Part shown: in pieces, positions 53,875-61,092 of the stretch
Numbering within the stretch: position 1 is the first letter of the stretch
Layout of the letters: every line of letters starts with the position of its first letter
Assembly (NCBI GenBank): GCA_002928965.1
Contig: PERU01000013.1
Location: 34,610 to 98,609, forward strand
From: Methylomonas sp.
GTDB taxonomy: Bacteria > Pseudomonadota > Gammaproteobacteria > Methylococcales > Methylomonadaceae
Direction of reading: 5' to 3'
Length of the DNA: 64,000 bases
Program-made: the position numbers and the translations under genes
Notes under the pieces: generated by a model
Told to the model about the DNA's origin: nothing
The model's input: the letters and a program-made list of their open reading frames with translations, nothing else
Database searches by the model: none

Positions 53875-55458
53875 ATGAAAAAAACAATGACAAATCGACT
53901 GAATCAATCCCTACTCGCGGTTTCGATCGCAACGCTGTTGTCATCCGGAGTGGCAATGGCAAAGTCCGACAACATGCACCAGCTGTATCAAGATAATTGT
54001 GCCAGCTGCCATGGTTCCGATCATGGTGGTTATCTGGCGCCTGCTTTGAATGCGGAGACCCTGAAAGGCCGCAGCCCGACCGCACTGCGTACGATTGTGA
54101 TGGCCGGCAGCTTTGATACCCTGATGCCTCCGTTCTATGGCAAATTGTCCGACGACGACATTCGTGGTGTGATTAAACATTTGCAAGAAACGCCAAAGCA
54201 ACCCAATCCAGCCTGGACCATCGACGATATGAAAAAGTCGCTGAAGGTCTATGTCAAAGACGAAACCACTTTACCTGCCAAGCCTACCTTTCAAATCGAC
54301 GATAAATTCGAAAATCTGATCGGCGTTGCTGCGCGTGGTAAGTATGGTCGTGGTGAAGGTGCCAAAGCGATTTTTATTAATAGTTCCACCCATCAAAAAG
54401 TCGGTGAAATCCCGACGGGTACCGCGGCTCACATCATTGATTTCAACCCGGCCAATCCACGCTGGGCTTATGTGAAAACCGATACGGCCGAAATTTTCAA
54501 GGTTGATCTTTACTCCATGAAGGCGGTGCGCAGTATCAAAACCGGTTGGAACGGCCCTGGCATGGGAGTTTCACGTGACGGTAAATACATCATGGCCGGC
54601 TCGTTTGTACCGCACAATGCGGTGATTCTGGATGCCGATACTTTGGAGCCGCTAAAAACCTTTGAACTGGAAGGTATCGATCCTGACGGCAAACAGGTTT
54701 CATCGGATTCCGGGATGATCATCGGCACCCCGTATGCAGACATTTTTGCGATTGCGTTGGAAAACGCCGGACAGGTTTGGGTGATTGATTTGAATAAGGA
54801 AGGTTTCCCGGTCACTAAAATCGAAAAGGTGGGTCGGCATTTGCATGATGCCTTCCTGACGCACGGCGGCAAAAAATTGATGATCGCATCCTATGACGAT
54901 AGCATCGTCGCGGCCATCGATCTGGAAAAACGCGAAATCATCAAAAAACTGGAAGCCGGTTGCGTACCGCACGTGGGCGGCGGTTCGGCAGTTAAAGTCG
55001 ATGGTCGCACTTTGGGCTTTGGTACCAACTTTGGCGATTGCGATAAAACCGTGGTCAGCGTTTGGGATTTGGACAAAATGGAAGTGGTTAAACAAATACC
55101 GGTTTCCGGCGGCACCGAATCACCAGCTGCACATGCCAATGCACCTTACGTGGCAGTTGACATCATCAGCAAAGACAGACGCGCTCGCACGGTACAGCTG
55201 ATTGATAAGAAAACCCTGGAAGTGGTTAAAACCCTGGATGTCGGCGGCCATGCTTACTTCCCGGAGTACAGTGCAGATGGCAAATTTTTGTACATTTCTG
55301 CAGGTTACAATGGCGACGAAGTGGTGGTTTATGATTCCAACACCCTGCAAAAAGTGGCTAGCGTACCGATGGAAAGCCCGGCAGGTATCTTTTCGCGTGG
55401 TCGGGTGAAATACATGACCCGCGGTTTGTCACCTGACGAAATGGAGCAAGGCAAATGA
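53875..55458 (+). CDS. Cytochrome cd1-type protein (NirS/NirN family)
   Basis: 527 residues. After a signal peptide (to about AMAK) comes a small cytochrome c domain with haem site Cys42, Cys45, His46 (CASCH), then an eight-bladed propeller of the d1 type from about 140. Candidate ligands are His186 (TAAHIIDF, proximal position), His324 (RHLHDAF) and His366 (VPHVGGGS), which line up with the nitrite reductase histidines. The wider motifs differ from classical NirS, which reads LHDGGW and PHPGRGA there, so it may be a diverged NirS or a NirN-like enzyme acting on dihydro-haem d1. It opens the haem d1 row; the next gene overlaps by 4 bases. Confidence 0.8.
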   Translation: MKKTMTNRLNQSLLAVSIATLLSSGVAMAKSDNMHQLYQDNCASCHGSDHGGYLAPALNAETLKGRSPTALRTIVMAGSFDTLMPPFYGKLSDDDIRGVIKHLQETPKQPNPAWTIDDMKKSLKVYVKDETTLPAKPTFQIDDKFENLIGVAARGKYGRGEGAKAIFINSSTHQKVGEIPTGTAAHIIDFNPANPRWAYVKTDTAEIFKVDLYSMKAVRSIKTGWNGPGMGVSRDGKYIMAGSFVPHNAVILDADTLEPLKTFELEGIDPDGKQVSSDSGMIIGTPYADIFAIALENAGQVWVIDLNKEGFPVTKIEKVGRHLHDAFLTHGGKKLMIASYDDSIVAAIDLEKREIIKKLEAGCVPHVGGGSAVKVDGRTLGFGTNFGDCDKTVVSVWDLDKMEVVKQIPVSGGTESPAAHANAPYVAVDIISKDRRARTVQLIDKKTLEVVKTLDVGGHAYFPEYSADGKFLYISAGYNGDEVVVYDSNTLQKVASVPMESPAGIFSRGRVKYMTRGLSPDEMEQGK

Positions 55459-55763
55459 GCGTCAAATTATCCTTGATACTGCTGAGCGGCCTGCTGGCCG
55501 CAGGCTCCAGTCAGGCTGCGAGTCTGTATGCCGGACAATCGAAAGCGGCGGCTGTGTGTTCGCAGTGCCACGGCATTCGTAATCCGAGCGCCGACGCGCC
55601 TTTTCCGCCTTTAGCCGGTCGGGATGTCGAATATCTGAAAACGGCCATCAAGCAATATCGTGACAAGACCCGTAAATCGGACATCATGAACGCGATTGCC
55701 GGCTCGTTGAACGACAACGAAATCAACGACATTGCCAACTATTACGGCGGCCTCAAGCCTTGA
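55455..55763 (+). CDS. Small periplasmic class I cytochrome c
   Basis: 102 residues: signal peptide (to about SSQAAS) and one haem site, Cys35, Cys38, His39 (CSQCH). FPPLAGRDVEYL and the late Met (DIMNAIAGSL) fit a c4/c5-type monohaem fold with Met as second ligand. It probably feeds electrons to the cd1-type protein. ATG overlaps the cd1 stop by 4 bases, and its own stop overlaps the next gene. Confidence 0.85.
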   Translation: MSVKLSLILLSGLLAAGSSQAASLYAGQSKAAAVCSQCHGIRNPSADAPFPPLAGRDVEYLKTAIKQYRDKTRKSDIMNAIAGSLNDNEINDIANYYGGLKP

Positions 55764-56068
55764 GACTATGTTTTAGTGGGGTAATACTCCTGCTGAGTAC
55801 GGTTGCCGTTGCAGATGAATTATCGCCGCAACGGCAACAGGAGCTTAGTAACCTGTTGAAACATGATTGCGGTTCTTGTCACGGCCTGCCGCCGAAAGGG
55901 GGCTTGGGTCCGTCCTTGATGCCTGATGCTTTGGTCGACAAAAATGATGCGGTATTGATGGATGCGATTCAAAACGGCAGAGCCGGAACAGCCATGCCGC
56001 CCTGGAAGCAATTTATCAGTGTCGAGGAAACGCGGTGGTTGATTGGGCAATTGCGACAACTGTATTAG
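55760..56068 (+). CDS. nirC: NirC-like cytochrome c55X
   Basis: 102 residues with a signal peptide (MRLCFSGVILLLSTVAVADE) and haem site Cys37, Cys40, His41 (CGSCHG). GLPPKGGLGPSL and GTAMPPWKQFISVEE, with the ligand Met in AMPPW, match NirC-type cytochromes coded in haem d1 operons; NirC is thought to give electrons to NirN or NirS. The start is TTG at 55760, inside the preceding stop (TTGA). After it comes a 61-base gap and the Uma2-type gene. Confidence 0.82.
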   Translation: MRLCFSGVILLLSTVAVADELSPQRQQELSNLLKHDCGSCHGLPPKGGLGPSLMPDALVDKNDAVLMDAIQNGRAGTAMPPWKQFISVEETRWLIGQLRQLY

Positions 56069-56129
56069 CCGTAACGACCTCTGTTAGCGGGGTAAAATTG
56101 CTGAAACTGGAATCTTCGAGAGGCAGGGT

Positions 56130-56735
56130 ATGTCTACTATCACGCAATTATCGCAATTGGATTTAAATGGCCGATATTCCTATGCGGATTATCTGGATTG
56201 GCGATTGACAGAAACCGTCGAGCTTATCAAAGGCAAAATCAGTTTGATGAGCCCGGCACCGAGTCTGGATCACCAACGCACTTCGACGCGTCTTACCGGA
56301 ATTCTGTATGCGTATTTCAAGAAAATGCCCTGCCAATTGTTTGCCGCACCGTTCGATGTGCGTCTTTATGATTGCCGTAAATCGGCAGTTGCCAATCAGG
56401 ATATTTACACGGTGGTGCAGCCCGATTTATGTGTGATTTGCGATGCCGACAAGCTCGACCCGCGCGGTTGTCTGGGAGCGCCGGACTGGATTATCGAAAT
56501 TTTGTCAAAAGGCAACTCCAAGAAGGAAATGCAGACCAAATACCAGTTGTATCGGGAAAGCGGGGTCAAAGAATATTGGATTGTCTATCCGTTCGAGCAA
56601 GCGGTTCATCAGTTTGTGCTTGACGAGAATCAGGATCAGTATCGGTTGCTGAACATGTTTTCCGGTGAAGATATAGCTTCGCCTTATCTGTTTCCGGACT
56701 GTGCTATTGATTTACAAGAGGTGTTTTCGGAATGA
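56130..56735 (+). CDS. Uma2-family (DUF820) predicted endonuclease
   Basis: 201 residues. The PD-(D/E)xK-like core is visible: VELIKGKISLMSPAPS, VVQPDLCVICD and PDWIIEILSKGNS (Asp, then Glu in the second strand), followed by KEYWIVYP. Uma2 proteins are widespread in cyanobacteria and patchy elsewhere; their biological substrate is unknown. Placed between nirC and nirF it interrupts an otherwise standard haem d1 row, so I read it as a later insertion. It ends 16 bases before the nirF start. Confidence 0.82.
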   Translation: MSTITQLSQLDLNGRYSYADYLDWRLTETVELIKGKISLMSPAPSLDHQRTSTRLTGILYAYFKKMPCQLFAAPFDVRLYDCRKSAVANQDIYTVVQPDLCVICDADKLDPRGCLGAPDWIIEILSKGNSKKEMQTKYQLYRESGVKEYWIVYPFEQAVHQFVLDENQDQYRLLNMFSGEDIASPYLFPDCAIDLQEVFSE

Positions 56736-56751
56736 GTGTGGAGTGTTTGCT

Positions 56752-57924
56752 GTGAAAGTATTGCTTGCCTGGGTTTGTGTGGCTTTATTGGGGGCGTCTG
56801 CCGCTAACGCCGATCTTCGCGCCACCGGCGACCTCGGTGTGGTCATCGAACGTGAAACCGGTAGCGTGCAAATCGTCAATACCAGCAAACCGGCCATGTT
56901 AAGCCGCATCGAAGGTTTGGGGGATTTGTCGCATGCGTCCGTAGTGTTTTCCCGCGATCAACGCTATGCCTTTGTATTTGGTCGCGACGGTGGCTTGAGC
57001 AAACTGGATTTATTGCAAGACAAAATCGACAAACGCATATTGCAGGCGGGTAATAGCATTGGCGGGGCGATTAGCCAGGATGGCAAAATTATTGCTGTGT
57101 CCAATTACACCCCTGGCGGCGTGAAACTGTTTGATGCCGAGACACTGGAGCAACTGGCTGATATTCCGGCCATGTATGGCGATGAAAACAAATTGTCCAA
57201 AGTGGTCGGTCTGGTCGATGCGCCGGGACAGCGCTTTGTTTGCAGCTTGTTCGAGGGCAATGAAATCTGGTTGATTGATGCCAAAAATCCGCGCCAACCC
57301 ATCGTCAAAAAATTTAAAGACATTGGTAAGCAACCTTACGATGCCTTGCTGAGTGCCGATGGTCATTATTATGCGGCGGGCCTGTTCGGTGAAAAGGGCT
57401 TGGCCTTGCTGGATTTGTGGGAACCTGAAAAAGGTGTTGAACATATCCTGGAAGATTACGGCAAGGACGATGAGCAGTTACCGGTCTACAAAATGCCGCA
57501 TCTGGAAGGCTGGACTATGGCGAGCGATTGGTTGTTCGTGCCGGCGATGGGTCAGCACGAGGTGTTGGTGATCGATAAACGCGATTGGGAACTGGTCAAA
57601 CGCATACCCGTGGCCGGTCAGCCGGTATTTGTCAGCGGCAGACCGGATGGTCGACAAATCTGGGTGAATTTTGCCTTTCCGGACAACCAGACGGTGCAGG
57701 TGATAGATGTCAAAGATTTCAATGTGGTGAAAACCTTGCAGCCCGGCAAAGCCGTTTTACATATGGAATTCAGTCCGCGTGGCGAGTCGGTGTGGCTGGC
57801 GGTGCGCGATGAAGATCGGTTGATGATTTACGACACCGAAACCTTCTTGGAAACCGGCCGTTTGCCGGCACAAAAACCCAGCGGCATTTTCTTTAGCGAC
57901 CGCGCCAATCGCATAGGCTGGTAA
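56752..57924 (+). CDS. nirF: Haem d1 biosynthesis protein NirF
   Basis: 390 residues. NirF is a propeller protein homologous to the d1 domain, needed for a late step of haem d1 synthesis. It has an N-terminal export signal (VKVLLAWVCVALLGASAANA) and no cytochrome c domain. Signatures include SHASVVFSRDQRYAFVFGRDGGLSKLD in separate strands, AGLFGEKGLALLDLW, KMPHLEGW and PVFVSGRPDG, HMEFSPRGE. GTG at 56752 with GGAG 8 bases before it is the best start. nirD follows after 2 bases. Confidence 0.92.
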   Translation: MKVLLAWVCVALLGASAANADLRATGDLGVVIERETGSVQIVNTSKPAMLSRIEGLGDLSHASVVFSRDQRYAFVFGRDGGLSKLDLLQDKIDKRILQAGNSIGGAISQDGKIIAVSNYTPGGVKLFDAETLEQLADIPAMYGDENKLSKVVGLVDAPGQRFVCSLFEGNEIWLIDAKNPRQPIVKKFKDIGKQPYDALLSADGHYYAAGLFGEKGLALLDLWEPEKGVEHILEDYGKDDEQLPVYKMPHLEGWTMASDWLFVPAMGQHEVLVIDKRDWELVKRIPVAGQPVFVSGRPDGRQIWVNFAFPDNQTVQVIDVKDFNVVKTLQPGKAVLHMEFSPRGESVWLAVRDEDRLMIYDTETFLETGRLPAQKPSGIFFSDRANRIGW

Positions 57925-57926
57925 AC

Positions 57927-58382
57927 ATGCTGGCGCCGTTGCACAAACACCTGCTCAACGATTATCAGCAGGACTTCCCCCTCAGCCCCACGCCGTATCG
58001 TGATATTGCCGATCAACTGGGCGTGTCTGAAGATGAGGTGCTGGCGGCGTTTAAGAGTTTATCTGAACAACACATGATCAGTCGCATTGGCCCGGTGATT
58101 GCGCCCAACAGCATTGGCTGCAGTGCACTGGTGGCGATGGCGGTGCCGGAAGCGGATTTGGCGCGGGTGGCGGAACAGATCAGCGAGTACCCCGAAGTCA
58201 ATCATAATTATGAGCGGGAAAACCGGTTTAATTTGTGGTTTGTGGCAGTGGCCGATGATGAACATCAGTTGCAGCAGGTGATCGCCGACATAGAAATCAA
58301 AACAGGCTATACAGCCATGTTGCTACCCATGTTGGCGGACTATTTCATTAATCTGGGCTTTGAGTTGAATCTGCATGATTGA
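57927..58382 (+). CDS. nirD: Sirohaem decarboxylase subunit NirD
   Basis: 151 residues, Lrp/AsnC-like fold. NirD, L, G and H together remove two acetate carboxyls from sirohaem to give didecarboxysirohaem on the path to haem d1. It opens with NDYQQDFPLSPTPYRDIADQLG (a winged helix in two halves) and has MISRIGPVIAPN and NHNYERENRFNLWFV, where the His and Tyr/Arg are active-site positions of the family. It overlaps nirL by 8 bases. D, L, G, H are assigned by order as in Pseudomonas. Confidence 0.88.
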   Translation: MLAPLHKHLLNDYQQDFPLSPTPYRDIADQLGVSEDEVLAAFKSLSEQHMISRIGPVIAPNSIGCSALVAMAVPEADLARVAEQISEYPEVNHNYERENRFNLWFVAVADDEHQLQQVIADIEIKTGYTAMLLPMLADYFINLGFELNLHD

Positions 58383-58878
58383 TGCCGTCGATTATCAATT
58401 GATTGCTGCGGTGCAGAAGGGTTTGCCGATTGCGGCCCGGCCCTATGCGGTGGTGGCTGAGCGCTTGTCTTTGGATGAGCAGGAAGTGATTGAACGCTTG
58501 AGCCGGCTTAAATCGCAAGGTTTGATCAAGCGCTGGGGGGTGGTGGTCAAACACCGGCAACTGGGGTATCGGGCCAATGCCATGATTGTGATGAATGTGC
58601 CGGATGAGCGCGTGGCGGAAATCGGCGCAAAGGTGAGCCAGCAAGCCTGCGTGAATCTATGTTATCAACGCCCGAGCCAAGGCGATACTTGGCCCTACAA
58701 TTTATACTGCATGATTCACGGTAAAAGCCGCGAGGTGGTGTTGCAGCAGTGGCAGGAGTTGCAACAAGTTTGCGATTTGGCCGATTACGCTTTTGAGGTG
58801 CTATTCAGCCGTCGCTGTTTCAAACAGCGTGGCGCGTTATATCGACATAATCAAGCGCAGGATGTTTTACATGGATGA
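58375..58878 (+). CDS. nirL: Sirohaem decarboxylase subunit NirL
   Basis: 167 residues, paralogue of the preceding gene: AARPYAVVAERLSLDEQEVIERL, then GLIKRWGVVVKHRQLGYRANAM and NLCYQRPSQGDTWPYNLYCMIHG. The CYQRP-x-x-x-x-WPYNL block is typical for the NirL/NirH branch, in contrast to the NHNYER/NYARSH block of NirD/NirG. It overlaps both neighbours by 8 bases. Forms the second half of a NirDL unit by analogy. Confidence 0.87.
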   Translation: MIDAVDYQLIAAVQKGLPIAARPYAVVAERLSLDEQEVIERLSRLKSQGLIKRWGVVVKHRQLGYRANAMIVMNVPDERVAEIGAKVSQQACVNLCYQRPSQGDTWPYNLYCMIHGKSREVVLQQWQELQQVCDLADYAFEVLFSRRCFKQRGALYRHNQAQDVLHG

Positions 58879-59314
58879 CATCGATAGAACCATCATCAAT
58901 CATCTTCAGCAAGGCTTTCCGATTTGTCCATCGCCTTATCGTCAAGTCGCTGAAACCTTGGCTATCAGCGAAGCGGATTTAATTGAACGTCTGAAACAGT
59001 TGCTTGAGCAAGGTATCCTGTCGCGATTTGGTCCCATGTATCATGCCGAACAAATGGGTGGCGCCTTGACACTGGCCGCGTTAAAAGTGCCCGAACCGCG
59101 TTTTGATGAAGTCACCGAGATCGTCAATAGCTTCCCGGAAGTGGCGCACAATTATGCTCGAAGCCATGCCTTGAATATGTGGTTTGTCTTGGCTACTGAG
59201 CAGCCGGAGCAGGTGCAAAACGTGATTCAGGCTATCGAGCAGCAAACCGGCTTGCCGGTTTATAACATGCCGAAAATTCAGGAATACTATGTCGGTCTGC
59301 AATTGGATGTGTAA
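58871..59314 (+). CDS. nirG: Sirohaem decarboxylase subunit NirG
   Basis: 147 residues, Lrp/AsnC-like. FPICPSPYRQVAETLAISEADLIERL at the start in two helices, GILSRFGPMYHAEQMGGA in the middle and VAHNYARSHALNMWFV as the active-site block, like NirD. The ATG at 58871 lies inside the end of nirL with AGGA upstream. nirH follows 3 bases on. Confidence 0.87.
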   Translation: MDDIDRTIINHLQQGFPICPSPYRQVAETLAISEADLIERLKQLLEQGILSRFGPMYHAEQMGGALTLAALKVPEPRFDEVTEIVNSFPEVAHNYARSHALNMWFVLATEQPEQVQNVIQAIEQQTGLPVYNMPKIQEYYVGLQLDV

Positions 59315-59317
59315 ACC

Positions 59318-59797
59318 ATGAGCCTGGATGTAATTGATCGACAAATCATTCAAGCGACTCAAGCCGGCTTGCCGTTAGTAACTGAGCCGTACCAAGCCGT
59401 TGCAGAGCAATTGGGATTGACTACAGAAGACGTCATGCAACGCATGCAAGCCATGCAGGATAACGGTGTGATCAGGCGTATCGCCGCCGTGCCCAATCAT
59501 TACAAGATCGGTTATCGTTTTAATGGTATGACGGTTTGGGATGTGGACGATCAGCAGGTCGACATGTTGGGCCGGCGCGTGGCCGAGTTGTCATTTGTCA
59601 GTCATTGTTATCAACGCCCCAGACATTTGCCGGAATGGCCGTATAACCTGTTTGCCATGGTACATGGCAAAACCGAACAGGACGCCGAACAACAAGCAGC
59701 GATCATAGCCGAGTTGTTGGGTGACTCCAGTTGTCAGCATCAAGTGCTTTACAGCACTAAAATCCTCAAAAAAACCGGCTTACGCATCGCAGGTTAA
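59318..59797 (+). CDS. nirH: Sirohaem decarboxylase subunit NirH
   Basis: 159 residues, Lrp/AsnC-like. LPLVTEPYQAVAEQLGLTTED, GVIRRIAAVPNHYKIGYRFNGM and SHCYQRPRHLPEWPYNLFAMVHG mark it as the NirL/NirH type. The nirJ ATG follows the stop by one base, so the genes are coupled. Confidence 0.87.
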   Translation: MSLDVIDRQIIQATQAGLPLVTEPYQAVAEQLGLTTEDVMQRMQAMQDNGVIRRIAAVPNHYKIGYRFNGMTVWDVDDQQVDMLGRRVAELSFVSHCYQRPRHLPEWPYNLFAMVHGKTEQDAEQQAAIIAELLGDSSCQHQVLYSTKILKKTGLRIAG

Positions 59798-59798
59798 T

Positions 59799-60950
59799 AT
59801 GTTCAGACTCAGTCAATTCATGCGTGAGGTATTGCACCCCACGCCATTATCCCAACCGCGCAAACCATCCGGCCCGGTGGTGATCTGGAACTTGATCCGC
59901 CGCTGTAACCTGACCTGCAAGCATTGCTATACCACCTCGGCCGACATCAACTTTCCAGGCGAACTGACCACGCCGGAAATCTACACGGTGATGGACGACC
60001 TAAAAGCTTTCAAAGTGCCGGTGTTGATTCTGTCAGGCGGCGAGCCGTTGCTGCATCCGGATATTTTTGATATTTCCCAGCGCGCCCGGGATATGGGGTT
60101 TTATGTGGCCTTATCCAGCAACGGTACACTGATCAATGACGGGAACATCGAGCAAATCGCCGCCATTGATTACCAATATATCGGTGTCAGTCTGGATGGG
60201 ATAGGCCAAACTCATGACACCTTTCGTCAAAAACAAGGCTCGTTCGATGCGTCGCTGGCTGGCATCCGTTTATGCCGCGAGCATGGCATCAAAGCTGGCG
60301 TGCGCTTTACCTTGACCCAGGACAATGCCCACGACTTTGATGGTTTATTGCAATTGATGGACGATGAAGACATCGACAAGTTTTACCTGTCACATCTGAA
60401 TTACGGCGGCCGTGGCAATAAAAACCGTAAGGATGATGCCGAATTTCAATTGACCCGCAAGGTGATGGATGTCTTGATTGAAAAGTCTTTGACATGGGAG
60501 AAGCAAGGCTTACATCGCGAAGTGGTCACCGGCAACAATGATGCCGATGCTGTATATTTTTTACATTGGGTCAAACGCCGCTTCCCCGAACGCGCGGAAC
60601 ATATCCAGGCCAAATTGCAACAATGGGGAGGCAATGCCTCTGGCGTCAATGTCGCCAACATAGATAATCTCGGCAACGTGCATCCCGATACCTTCTGGTG
60701 GCACTATGGCTTGGGCAATGTCCGCAGCCGACCGTTTTCCGAAATCTGGCAGGATGTGTCTGATCCTTTGATGGCAGGCTTGAAAGCATCACCCCGGCCA
60801 TTAAAAGGCCGCTGCGGCGAATGTCATTATCAAAGCATTTGTAACGGCAACACCCGCGTCCGCGCGCAACAAATGACCGGCGATTTTTGGGCTGAGGATC
60901 CGGGGTGTTATTTGGATGATGAAGAAATAGTCCTGGTCGACCCGGCATAG
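59799..60950 (+). CDS. nirJ: Haem d1 biosynthesis radical SAM protein NirJ
   Basis: 383 residues. NirJ replaces propionates by keto groups on the haem d1 precursor. The radical SAM cluster cysteines are Cys36, Cys40 and Cys43 (RRCNLTCKHCY); LILSGGEPLLHP is the SAM glycine-rich motif; and a C-terminal auxiliary cluster region has CGECHYQSICNGN and EDPGCYL. The start at 59799 is one base after the nirH stop. It ends the row; nirE and a second cd1-type gene are not in the window. Confidence 0.92.
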   Translation: MFRLSQFMREVLHPTPLSQPRKPSGPVVIWNLIRRCNLTCKHCYTTSADINFPGELTTPEIYTVMDDLKAFKVPVLILSGGEPLLHPDIFDISQRARDMGFYVALSSNGTLINDGNIEQIAAIDYQYIGVSLDGIGQTHDTFRQKQGSFDASLAGIRLCREHGIKAGVRFTLTQDNAHDFDGLLQLMDDEDIDKFYLSHLNYGGRGNKNRKDDAEFQLTRKVMDVLIEKSLTWEKQGLHREVVTGNNDADAVYFLHWVKRRFPERAEHIQAKLQQWGGNASGVNVANIDNLGNVHPDTFWWHYGLGNVRSRPFSEIWQDVSDPLMAGLKASPRPLKGRCGECHYQSICNGNTRVRAQQMTGDFWAEDPGCYLDDEEIVLVDPA

Positions 60951-61009
60951 CCACACTGTTTGTATAGACAGGGAAGTGGTTTGTGGTGAAAGGCTTTAGG
61001 ACTTCGTTA

Positions 61010-61088
61010 CAAAACTCCTTCCCCCTTCGAAAAAAGGGGGAGAGCGAAGCGAGATGGCCGAGGGGGTGTTAAAACAACATCTCCCAAC
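61010..61088. repeat. Short C/G-run palindromic repeat
   Basis: CCTTCCCCCTTCGAAAAAAGGGGGAG (about 61018-61043, broken by a two-base centre) followed by GGCCGAGGGGGTGTTAAAACAACATCTCCCAACCCC. It has the same layout as the repeat at 19922-20060 (CCCCCTTTG/AAAAAGGGGG then GAGGGGG and CTCCC) but is shorter and diverged. It lies between nirJ and the TPR-glycosyltransferase gene and may act as a bidirectional stop. Confidence 0.5.
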
Positions 61089-61092
61089 CCCT

